The position numbers and the translations under genes are program-made. Source: Dicaeum eximium (taxonomy: Eukaryota > Chordata > Aves > Passeriformes > Dicaeidae). Taken from it: a stretch of DNA of 64,000 bases. The notes beneath the pieces were generated by a model. That model saw nothing but the letters and a program-made list of their open reading frames with translations, did not search any database and had not been told where the DNA came from. This document shows, piece after piece, positions 21,901 to 31,800 of this stretch (position 1 is its first letter; every line of letters starts with the position of its first letter). The DNA is taken from contig VWZP01007308.1 in NCBI GenBank assembly GCA_013396995.1, forward strand, positions 64,814 through 128,813, given 5' to 3'.

Positions 21901-23539
21901 GGGCGTGTTTGCTGCCTCTTTCCTACTGCAGGGGGGGATGGCTGAGAGCCGGGGTTGTGGAGCAGGGACGGGGCCACCATGGCCTGGCTGTCCAAGTGTC
22001 ACCTCCTCCTTCTCATCTTCTTGTCAGACAGAGAAGGATTTGAGGCTCTGGGCCTTCTCCCAGGGCGTTGCTCACTGTGGAGCTGCCCCAGGGATGTCCA
22101 CGCAGGTGAGACCTTGGACCCTGCGCTTGGGTTGCCTCACATGAGCTGCCCCATGCAGAGCATCCCCGTGGGACACGTGTGTGGCCTCGTAGAGTGCCAC
22201 CAGTGTCCTGGGGACGTGCCACAGCACCAGGGCCGGCACCTTGGGAACACCCTAGGGATGTTTTTCCAGCCTCTGTTTTCACGTTTTTCACGTTTTGCTG
22301 CTGCTGTACATCAGAGCAGGCGGGTCCTGTCCGGGGAGGGACAAGGGGCGGCACCGGGAGCAGCTGGGGATGGAGGAGGAGCCCTGGGGAGGTGCCCGAA
22401 TGAGGGCAGGAAAGGTCGTGGAGTACCCTCACTCCTCCCTGTTCCCCCTCCCTCGGCGTTCCCTGGGGTCGGGGAGGAGGAGGGGGTCAGCAGCCCTGGC
22501 CTGAGGGACGGCGAGGAGCAGGGAGAGGGGATCCAGCCCCTCAAGGAGCTCCCCCTGCGCCCCCTCCCCCGGGCAATCAGGGTCCCGAGGGCTGCCCTGA
22601 CACCCGGCCAGCAGCAGCGATGCTGCAACCCCCCCCCTCCGTTCCCTCTGCCCCCCCANNNNNNNNNNNNNNNNNNNNNNNNNNNNNNNNNNNNNNNNNN
22701 NNNNNNNNNNNNNNNNNNNNNNNNNNNNNNNNNNNNNNNNNNNNNCCCCCATCCCACCGGCCCCTCCACTCCCACCGGCCCCTCCATCCCATCCGGTGAC
22801 CGCCGGGCCATGCTGGGGTGGTAATGGGTGACAGGAGCTCAGGACGAGGTTCACTCAGGGACAATGCCCCTAAAGAGGTGGCAGCGCTTCCCGGGGCGTC
22901 GGCAGTGCCGGGCTGCCCTGCACCGCCAGGGCCACCGCAGCCCCACGAGCTGCAGGGACAGCCCCGCTCAGCCACGGGGCAGACAAAACAGCTGGAGCAT
23001 CACCCAGGAGCCGGCCATTTTCTGAGATTGCGGAAAAAAGTAAAGTAATAATAACAAAAAGCACCCTTCGGCCCCAGCCAGCCCCAGCAGTGCCGGGCAG
23101 GTGCGGGCTGCAGCCCCCGTCCATCCCTGGAACCCTGAGGTGGCCGTGCTGGTGGCCAGGGCCACCTCCTGCAGCGGGTGACAAACCCCAGGGCTGGTGG
23201 GGAATGGGTGCGCGATGGGGCTGCTGTACCCACTGCTCAGCTGGTCCTAAAGCACATTAACAACGATAGAAACTGTGCTTGGGAAGCGTTAATACGATGG
23301 ATTTGGAAAGGGGAAAGGGAAAGAGCAGCAGGTGTTTTAGGGGCAGCAGCACTGCGGTGGAGGTGGAGCGTTCCCGGTGCCGCTCCAGCGCCCGCCGGGC
23401 ACCTGCGGCCAGGCTGAAGTTCAGGGGGGGCGGCCTCGCCCCCTCTCCCCTCCCCGGCCCCCCCGGCCCTCCCCGGGCTCGGCCATCGCCGCCCCTCGCC
23501 TTCAAAAGCGGCCGGGCCGGGCCGCGCCCGCGGAGCGCG
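21901..23539 (+). other. GC-rich intergenic interval and putative promoter of the RING gene
   Basis: This interval between the LRSAM1 3' end and the RING-gene start shows C-rich and G-rich tracts and an assembly gap, with no credible exon. From about 23350 it is CpG-dense with GC-rich strings such as GGCCCCCCCGGCCC, which suggests a CpG-island promoter and 5' UTR for the gene starting at 23540. Open frames here, including a 289-codon frame running through the Ns, are compositional. Confidence 0.45.
22659..22745. other. Assembly gap (87 N)
   Basis: A run of Ns is bounded by C-rich sequence (CCCCCCC...CCCCCCCA before, CCCCCATCCCACCGGCCCCTCC after). The right flank repeats CCACCGGCCCCTCCA-type units. 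The missing bases are probably a GC-rich tandem repeat. Confidence 0.95.
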
Positions 23540-24079
23540 ATGGCAGCGGGGCCCGAGCCCGGCCGGGAGTGCGGCATCTGCTACGAGGCGTTCTGGGGTG
23601 CCGGGGGGGGCCCGCAGCAGCTGCCCTGCCGCCACTCGCTGTGCCAGCGCTGCCTCCGCAGGCTCGTGTGTCGCGCTGCCGGCGTGGCCTTCGTCAGCTG
23701 CCCCTTCTGCAGGATGGTGACGCTGCTGCCCGAGCTGGCCCCGGCCGTGACACCGGACCCGGGGACCCCGCGGGGGGAGCGGCAGCAGGAGAACGGCGGC
23801 GGTGCCCCCTCGGACCCCGGCCAGGGCTCGTCGCTCTCCGTGGCCGCGCTGTGCCCGTCCCACGCCCCCGTGTTCGCAGTGAGCAGCTCGGTGTCCCCCT
23901 GCGGCCTCCGCCGCGGCTCCGAGGCCCCTCACGCCTTCGTGCTGGGGCTGCTGGGCCGGGGGCTGCTGCTGGACACGCAGCCCCCGCTGGCCTCCATGGA
24001 GAACCTGCGCCTCGGCTTCGCCGCCGGCATCCTCGTGCTCATCGTCTCCACCTTCTTCCTGCTCGTCTTCCTCAAGTAG
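23540..24079 (+). CDS. Single-exon small membrane-anchored RING finger protein (RNF183/RNF222-like)
   Basis: This is an intact 179-residue frame. It opens with MAAGPEPGRECGICYEAF and a C3HC4 RING with all eight ligands: C11, C14, C30, H32, C35, C38, C54 and C57. A Pro/Gly-rich, weakly conserved middle (about 65-115) follows, then a hydrophobic C-terminal segment (about 159-178, LGFAAGILVLIVSTFFLLVF) ending in a single Lys. This is the layout of small tail-anchored E3 ligases such as RNF183, RNF186, RNF222 and RNF182. The CICYE and RMVTLLP spacing looks closest to RNF222 from memory, so no symbol is assigned. I chose the ATG at 23540 because it sits right before the RING with G at -3 and +4. 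In-frame upstream ATGs at 23279 and 23297 would add low-complexity residues. Predicted role: ubiquitin transfer at an endomembrane (inference). Confidence 0.8.
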   Translation: MAAGPEPGRECGICYEAFWGAGGGPQQLPCRHSLCQRCLRRLVCRAAGVAFVSCPFCRMVTLLPELAPAVTPDPGTPRGERQQENGGGAPSDPGQGSSLSVAALCPSHAPVFAVSSSVSPCGLRRGSEAPHAFVLGLLGRGLLLDTQPPLASMENLRLGFAAGILVLIVSTFFLLVFLK

Positions 24080-24660
24080 GTCCGCATGGCAGAGGGGGGC
24101 TCCCATCCCACTGCAACCCGCCCCAGAGCGGTGGATGGACCCGGTGACGGGACAGGGACTTCTCGTGGACACCTCGGTGGGCAGGGCCATGGCCACGGCC
24201 GGGGCTCAGCACCTGCCTGGATCCCGCCCTGGGGCCCGCAGGACGCTCGGCTGCCCCGCAGGACGCTCGGCTGCCCCGCACGAGAGCCCCCGGCCATCAG
24301 ACTCTTTAAAGATTAACTTATTGCAGCGCTTTCCTCGCCCCGGGGCCTGGCTGTGCTCACGCTCCATCCCCAGTGTCCCTGGGCCCGGGGCACAGCTCGG
24401 CGGGAGGCGCAGCGCGGGGCCACCGCCGCCTCCCGGTGTCGGAGCCAGGGACCGAACATTGCCCCGGTGCAGCCCCGCCGGCAGCGGGGACGGGCTGAGA
24501 GGGGACGGGGAGGGTCCCGCAGTGCTGCCCTGGGGGCGAAGATGTTCCAAGGCAGCTCCGAGCCCTTTCCCGGGAGGGGAGAGCCCGGCGCGGTGCCCGC
24601 AGAGGGAGCGGACAGCCGGGGAAGGGCTCGGCCCCTCAGAGACACGAGGCAGTAAAGCCG
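24080..24660 (+). other. Probable 3' UTR of the RING gene, with AGTAAA
   Basis: GC-rich sequence follows the stop, with no further protein. A 20-base unit GGACGCTCGGCTGCCCCGCA is duplicated head to tail at 24241-24280. The best polyadenylation hexamer is the minor variant AGTAAA at 24651-24656, followed by a GT-rich stretch about 30 bases on. Whether transcripts really end there is unknown. Confidence 0.35.
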
Positions 24661-25439
24661 GACATGGGCCCAGCACCACGTTCGGTGTTTTTATGTGAGT
24701 CCGTGAGCCTCGGCAGGCAGGGCAGGGGCTGAGCACCAGGGCCAGGATGGAGCAGGGGGTCCTCTCCTTCCCAGCCCCCAGCAGCCCCCTTGGGCACATC
24801 CTCAGCCAAGCCCTCCGCGGTTCCCCCACCTCAGGCCAGATGTCAGCACCCGGATCGGGGTTATCCCCATCACAGCCCCCGAAGCAGCATCGTCCTCTCT
24901 GGGCCCTGGCACATCCCCGAGGGTGCTGTGCCCCTGGAAGCCCAGAGGGCTCCTCCCTTCACCTCCCTGCAGCCCAGGCAGGTGCTCCACAGGCACAGAG
25001 GACAGACAGGGTTAATTTACATCCCGAGCCTGAGTCCTGGATGATGTAGAGGGAGCTGCCGGGATGGGGAAGGGGTTATGGTACCTGCTGAATGGGGTGG
25101 GGGGGGAACACAAGTTTCAATCTCAACTCCTGCACCCCAATCCCTGCTCAGGGGTCCCAGGCACAGTAGAGCTGAACCTTTCTGCAGCCCCAGAGCAGCT
25201 CAGGAGGGACTGGGCTCTGCAAACCCCTGGAGAGGCCCAAGATCTCCTCCCCTAAAATCTGAGGGGAACCAGGCAAGTGTGGAGCCACAGCACAAAGGGC
25301 CCTTCTCTCCTTTCCCAGGAGAGGGCTTCAACAACAGGAACAGCTTCTAGATCAAATTATTCCCAATTTAAGTCAGAGCCAAGTCAGTTTTCTGTGACAT
25401 ATGAAGCCAGACTAAAGTAAAGAGACTGCAAGCAAAAAA
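24661..25439. other. Short convergent intergenic spacer, nothing recognised
   Basis: The spacer lies between the end of the plus-strand RING gene and the end of minus-strand FKBP15. A G run occurs at about 25098-25106. No protein frame, repeat family or RNA gene could be recognised. Confidence 0.5.
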
Positions 25440-25456
25440 TACAGGTTTAATTGCAC

Positions 25457-25462
25457 TTTATT
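25457..25462 (-). terminator. FKBP15: Distal FKBP15 AATAAA polyadenylation signal
   Basis: A canonical hexamer (minus strand AATAAA) is followed on the minus strand by GTGCAATTAAACCTGTATTTT. It is the last good signal before the gene-free spacer. Confidence 0.5.
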
Positions 25463-25899
25463 TTCCAAGAAGTGAAATGCAAATCCCTCAGGGTGTCTAT
25501 CTGTAACAGGGAACAAGAAGTGGAACTTGTTAGTATGAGCAATGATCACCCTGGGACACTGCACAGACGGGTCCAGAGGCCCCATCAGGACACACAGAGC
25601 AGCACAAGCACCCCCAGAAAATCCAGTTTCAAACGCCCTCATATTGAGCACTGAGTAATGCCCAGGAAGGCCCAGCTCAGGTCACCCTGCATGGCAGCAG
25701 GGTGGCTGTCACAGGCTTTAGTCTCTGCCCCAATTTCAGCTGCATTTGACAATTTGTGGCACTGAGGGTGGGGCACTCTTTGGGGTGTTTTCCTCCCAAG
25801 AAATCACTTTCATGGAGAGAGAGATCTAATTCCAGTCAGAGACTCTAAAGGCAGGTGTAGAAACTAAACCACAGAATTAGTAGAACTAGTTTACGTCCT

Positions 25900-25930
25900 T
25901 TCATTTTATGAAGGGGTTTATTTATTTTAA
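25900..25930 (-). terminator. FKBP15: Alternative FKBP15 polyadenylation signal cluster
   Basis: Overlapping AATAAA hexamers on the minus strand (plus-strand TTTATTTATTTT at about 25917-25928) lie in the FKBP15 3' UTR, about 460 bases before the distal signal. Confidence 0.35.
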
Positions 25931-26920
25931 AGACTTCTGGGATGAAGTTGTGTTAGTGCCCATGAGTGGAGAATGAAAGTGCTGTGACAGCCCCAGGCTG
26001 TTTGCCCAGCTCTGTTCTCTCTTCTTTTCCCTCCTGGTCCTCTCAGAATGCAGGGTGACACCCCAAACTGCCCAGCCTAGCCTGGGCCTTGTGTCCCACC
26101 CCTCTGTACAGTTTAACTGGTGCTGGGGTGGTCACATTTTAACAGCAGCAGAGCCAAAGGCACGGGAGAGGGGCTGGGCTGCAGGGAAGGACTTCCCAAA
26201 CTGTGCTGCTGCCCCCACAGGGAAACACAGGCCAGCAAAAACCACCTCAGCTCTGGGCACAGGAGAGGAGCTGCCTGTGAGTGTCTAACACAGCAGGGAT
26301 CCAGCTCCTTGCACCCATCACAGCTGCTCAGGCCCTGCTTAACCAGAGCTCCAACTCAGTCAGTGCCCACCTGAACCACCTCAGCCCCCAGAGCTCCCCA
26401 AGCTGCTCGTGCAGAGCCAGGGGCTCACAAGAAACACCTGACTGGGATTCCTGGGGGAACCTCCAGAAGAACGTGACTGACACAGGAGAGTGTGCAGGGT
26501 CCCTGGGAGCCACCTGGGGACTAACAAATATTCCAAGGAGTTCATCACTGGGGAAGATTTTAGTCTGATTTTTTTAACAAGGTGTTGCCACTGCAGGGTC
26601 CTGCCAGACTTGCTCTGCTGAAGCTCTTCACCAAGTTGCTATTTGCATAAAGTTTGAGATTAATGAATCCAGAGCTCAGGGGAGGGGGACAGTGGGTGGC
26701 TCCTGCACTCAACCCAACCCCAGAGTGTTTGGCAGCTCAGAGTAACCGGGCTGAGCACCCGGGAGTGCAGGAAGAGCCCCCTGCTGCCAGCCCCCATCCA
26801 TCTGCAGGACAAGAGCTGGGAAGTCCCTGCTCATTCCCAGTGTCCCACGTGTGCAGCTCGCCAAGGGCTCAGAGCACAGGAAGAGGCCATGCCCAGAGAA
26901 GATGCTCAGCAGCCACATCT

Positions 26921-28887
26921 TCATCCCAGCCAGTCCAGGTCATCGTCATCGTCGTCACCGAAGAGCGGCGCGGGAGGGGGACGCCCCTTCATGCTCTGCA
27001 AGCCACACAGAGGGAAACTGGTCAGTCCCAGCAGGTTCCTGGCATTTCATCAGCACTACACAAACTGCTCTCAAATCTCTGCCAGCTTTGAGGAGCTGGG
27101 AACAAGAAGCCTCATTACCCAAGTTTTTATTTCTCATGTGATGGTTTACTGTTTAGATTAGATAGCAGGAAAAAATTCTTGATGGAAAGGAATGTAAAGC
27201 ATTGGCACAGCCTGCTCAGGGCAGTGTGGAGTCACCACCCCTGGAAGTGTTCAAGAAATGGGTGGATGTGGTACTGGAGGACATGGTTCAATGGTGAATG
27301 AAGCTACATGGATGGCTGGACTTGATCTTAAAGGTCTTTTCCAACCTTGAGGGTTCTGTGGTTCTATGATTCCAGGAGCTGCTTACAGGCTAAAAGGGAT
27401 TGGAGAGGGGCCAAACACTAAAACCCTTCAATTAACCTGGCAGGTTCCACTGATTTCATGCCAGCAGGAGTCTGTCACCACTCCCTCTGCCAAGCCAGCC
27501 CCTCCCAGCTCAGTCACCAACCCCAGGCACTCCTGATTTACACAAGCAATGGATGGGGAGCTCTGAGCTCAGCCCCCACTGCCACAGGGAGGATTTTACA
27601 GGCAAGCTACAGACCGTGCCTCAATCAGAGCAAGCACCCAAACACATACCACTTCCTCCTCATCCTCCTCTTCAGAGTGAACTTGAGGCTTCAGTTGTTT
27701 AGGAGATGCTGTTTCGAAGAAGTTGTCATCCTCAAAGAGGCTGCAAGGAGAAAGAATGAGCAGGTGGCTCTCAGAGGATGGGATTTGCTTCTACAAGTTC
27801 TCTTACTGAGAGATGGCAAAGCTTTATCACTGAGGAAACCTTTGAGGCAGTGTTCAGCAGTGCAGGGCAATTCTGGGACCTGGCAGGCACCAGGATCACA
27901 CTGAACAGGAACTGCACACCCCCCTGGGAATGTTCTCCACTGCCTCCAGCAGACACGAGGCTGCTCTGGGGCAGCTCCCAGTGGAATGTGCCCTGGGCAG
28001 CCTGGTCTGTGCCAGGTCCTGGCTGGTGCCACCCAGTGCCAGCACCATGACAGCCTGTGCTGTCCTGCAGCAGGGACACACCTGGACCAGCCCCTGAGCC
28101 TGCTGCTGTCCCAGCCCCAGCTGCCCCTGGCACCCAGCACCACCCCTCACCTGGAATTTGTGTGCCTGGGGCTGAAGCCCAGTTCCTGTGGTCCTGGAGC
28201 TTCTCCCAGGACAGCTGAGCCTGGCTCTGCTCTGCTGGACACTGAGGCAGGTTCCTGCTCAGAGCCACCTCCATCCCATGGGTCTGTGGCACTCCCTTCC
28301 TCTCCATTTAAGGGAGGAGGCTCTAAACCTCCCACAGACTCCTCTGCCTTCTGCTCCACAGCTGCATGTGCTGGAAGCACTGCCTCATCCACCTCTCCTG
28401 GCTTGGCTCCTGGAACAGGAGGCTCTGCAGCTTCTGCCTGCAAAGACACTGCAGAGGGACCCTGTTGTGGGCCAGCTTTCCCAAGGGGAGCATTCTCCAG
28501 GCTGTGCTCCAGCCCAGGAACAGGCTGTCCTGCAAGTACAGGCCCCTTCTCAGCATCCAGGCTGGAATCAGCTGTGGGAGGGAGATGCTGCTCCTGAACT
28601 TTCTCTTCTTCTGTCACCCGACTGCTTGGTGTCTCCTGCTCCTCCTCAGGAGCTCTGGGCCCAGCAGGGTGAGGAGCAGCCTGGCCTTCCTGTTCACTCT
28701 CCAGGGAGCCTCTGCTCGCTTCCCCAGGGTCAGGTGGGGGTGCTGGGCTGTGCTGCAGGAGCTCTTTGTGCTCAGCCTTTACTTCAGGTGATCCCTCCTG
28801 TCTCCCTGCTCCTGTGCCAGATTCCTCATTTTCACTGCCATGTTCTTGCTTCTCCTGCTGCCTGTTGAGCAGCTGCAGTGTCACAGT
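26921..28887 (-). other. FKBP15: FKBP15 exons 27-29: low-complexity and acidic C-terminus
   Basis: Exons are 28151-28887, 27650-27740 and 26921-26995. Exon 27 is large (737 nt, 245 codons). It starts TVTLQLLNRQQEKQEHGSEN, then turns into Glu/Pro/Ser/Gly-rich sequence with little resemblance to human. Exon 28 carries SLFEDDNFFETASPKQLKPQ and an acidic run, EEEDEEE. Exon 29 encodes SMKGRPPPAPLFGDDDDDDL, then DWLG and TGA (stop at 26921-26923). The KGRPPP...LFGDDDD end resembles acidic, capping-protein- or WASH-associated tails (inference). The extreme C-terminus is nearly identical to human from memory. Confidence 0.93.
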
Positions 28888-31800
28888 CTGGAAAAGGGAG
28901 TAGAGAGAACACATACTCTAAATAAAAACCATTGCAAATCCCTCTATCACCTCCTCCCACCAGGCTGCTTTGCCACCCACAAATTCTCCTTCAGTTATTT
29001 CAGTCTCACAGTGCAGATTTGAGGTTTTAGCACAAGGTTCTCTCTCTCTTCTCTCACCACTGTCATACCTTGATAGTGTTCATGACAACCCCCAGGACTG
29101 TCCTGCCACTGTACATCTCATCCAGCTCAAATTCACCCCGAAGAGACTGAAATACACCATTCATTATCTTCTTTACCTGCAAAAGAGCATGACAGGAAAC
29201 AGAGATACAATTCATTAACATGTGAAGCACTGCACTGAACATCAAGCACTTCTCCAAGGGAAGGAACAATAAATCCAAACACATACAGGTGGTTTTCCAA
29301 ACAATCTACTTTCCAAACCAGAAATCCTCACATCAGGCCACCTTAACTCTGAACCACTCTGTGACCTAAACTTATCCCCCCAAACTGAGGCAGGCTGCAC
29401 AAAACCAAGGCAGACTAGCACTTGTTACTTATTTTAGTTTTCAAATCTAAACTTCAAATGTAGAGTTTTAACAAGAAATAAAAGTCAGGCAACAAAGTGG
29501 GCAGCAGGAAGATGAAGTGAGGCTGTTTATAAGGGATGGAGTGACAGGATAAGCAGGAATGGCTTCCCACTGCCAGAGGACAGGGATGGATGGGACATTG
29601 GGAAGGAATTGCTCCCTGTGAGGGTGGGCAGGCCCTGGCAAAGGGTGCCCAGAGCAGCTGTGGCTGCCCCTGGATCCCTGGAAGAGTTTAAGGCCAGGTT
29701 GGACACTGGGGCATGGAATTGATGAGCTTTAAGGTCTCTTCAAAGCCAAACCATTCTGTGTGACCATGACTCTAGGATAAAATCCCATCCCTTCTTCCTC
29801 TGTGGACTATTACTACAAACACAGTGCTCTGTGGAGAAAATGATATTTTTCCTTCTTACATTAGTTCGAAGAGAAATAATTGAAGGTAAATCCATTTGCT
29901 TAGGAAGGAGAAGTACTGGAGAGTCAAACTCACTTGCTCAGTGAAGTCTGCAGGGGAAGATCCATCCTGATCCTTCTGCAGGTCTCGGATCCGTTCCTCG
30001 TAGTGAGCCTTCAGTGCCACCACGTCTGCCTGCAGGGCTGAGTACTGCCAAGGGAAAGCCACCCTCAGAGCTGCTGCTCACACCAGGGCCCCACCTCGAG
30101 GGGTGACTTGGGAAGGGTTTTAGTGAGGCACTAACTCTGAGTGGAGTTTTAAACATGTCACAAAAGACTTGGCTGAAAGCAACGGCACCAAAACAAGGAC
30201 ACCCAAGCCAGCCTTGGAGAGTCACAGTTGTGTCATCAGCCCCTCAAGTGCCACCAAGAAGAGGTGGGTGCAGCATCACTGAGATCCCAGTGAAATGAAA
30301 GCTGGATCTCATTATTGGGCCTGTTCTGGTTTGCTAGAAACTACATGAAATTATCTCTTCCCTACCATATTCTGGAACTCCCATCCTCGTCATTCTGGAC
30401 TAGCCTGAGGCTGGTGCTCCCTGCACTCCAGCTCCCATCCAGTTGCTGTGTTATTCCTTTACCTTCTTTTGGATAGGCTCCAGTTCCTCCAAACGTTGCT
30501 GAACTTCAGACAATTTTTGCTCCTCTGCTTTTTTCAAATGTTTGAGAGTTGTGAGCTGAAACACAAGAACCAGAGCAGGTACAGCCCCTGTCAGTGTCAC
30601 CCACTCCAAACAGCCTCTGCTCACCAACAGCCACTCAGGACAGTGCAGGTAAGAGGAAGTTGTAGCTGTTGTTGCAGTTCAGCACTATCAGCACCTTGGC
30701 TCTCCCTCCTCCATAAACCCACCAACCCTAGGAACAACTGCACCTGCAGATGGCCGAGATCAAGCTCCATTACAGGAAGGAAGTTACGAAGTCAAGCCCC
30801 AGTTCGTTGAGAGGAGACTGTTGGTTACAGCTGCTGCTATTTAGTGCCCATTCCAGCAATAAAGAACTGCCCTTTACCTTCTCTTCCAGCTGGGTCACCT
30901 GGTGCTGCAGGGAGTCCCTCTGCTCACACAGCTCCTGGCACTGCCGGGCGTGCTGCTCCTTGGCTGAGGCCAGGGCACGCTCACATCTGGCCTCACACTG
31001 GGACTCCAGCTCTGCCTGGATCACTGACAGCTGCCCATGGCATAAGAGACACCATCAGGAACACACACACACATCATCTGTGATTGCACAAGAGGTGAAA
31101 GCCCAGGGCTGGACACCCACAGACAGAGAGTGCTGCCACCAGCTGGTGCCCACACCTCTCACTTCAGCTCCAGCCACAAACCCCCAAGCTGGCCAGAAGA
31201 TCTGGCTCAGATTTCAGACCTCTTGGCATATTTCGAAACAACCTTTCACTCCTCACAATCCTGTATTCTTCTCTCTACTACAATCTCCATTTGGTGCCTC
31301 TCCTCTCCTCAGTTTAACACTAACCTGTAGGAGTGTGGCCCCTGTTGACAGGGTGACCAAATTACAAGAGAATTTTCAAAGACTCTTTGCTAAATAAGGC
31401 AAAGACCCCAGGAGGTTCTCTCCAAATTTGGTAAGGGACACCTCATAGGACCTTCTGGACTTCACCTTAAACCTGGGGCTGTCTGACTGGACAGAGGCCA
31501 AGAGGTCCCACCTAAGCCATTGGGTAGGAAAAGAAGAGAACAAAGGACATAATCACTTTTGTGGGGTGCTTAGCAGGACCTCTAGCAAGCATCTCTTGCC
31601 CTGGCACGGCTTTTCTCTGTAAAGAGCTTTGTTATTTTGTCTTTTATTAAACCTTTTTCTGTTTCAAACACTGCCACAAGAGCCATCCTGCTCCTTTCAA
31701 GCCATCTGGGTAGCTGGGCTTTCTCAGGTATGAAGGGATCACTGAGAGCTCATAAGACCTGGCTTGAAGCAAAACCCTTCACCCATGAATTGAAGCAGTT

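Larger units (their letters stand above)
25440..26920 (-). other. FKBP15: FKBP15 3' untranslated region with AATAAA signal
   Basis: On the minus strand, the sequence after the FKBP15 stop has no coding potential. A canonical AATAAA (plus-strand TTTATT at 25457-25462) lies at its far end. A second AATAAATAAA cluster near 25917-25926 could give a shorter form. The UTR would be about 1.45 kb. Confidence 0.55.

Noticed and set aside
21955..22824. 289-codon frame through the first gap
   Set aside because: It includes 87 Ns and C-rich repeats and has no homology cue.
23279..23539. Upstream in-frame extension of the RING gene (87 residues)
   Set aside because: The added residues are low-complexity Arg/Pro/Ser, unlike any RNF N-terminus. 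The ATG at 23540 has the better context and sits next to the RING.
23237..24196. 319-codon minus-strand frame opposite the RING gene
   Set aside because: It is a mirror of GC-rich codons of the plus-strand RING gene, with no family motif.
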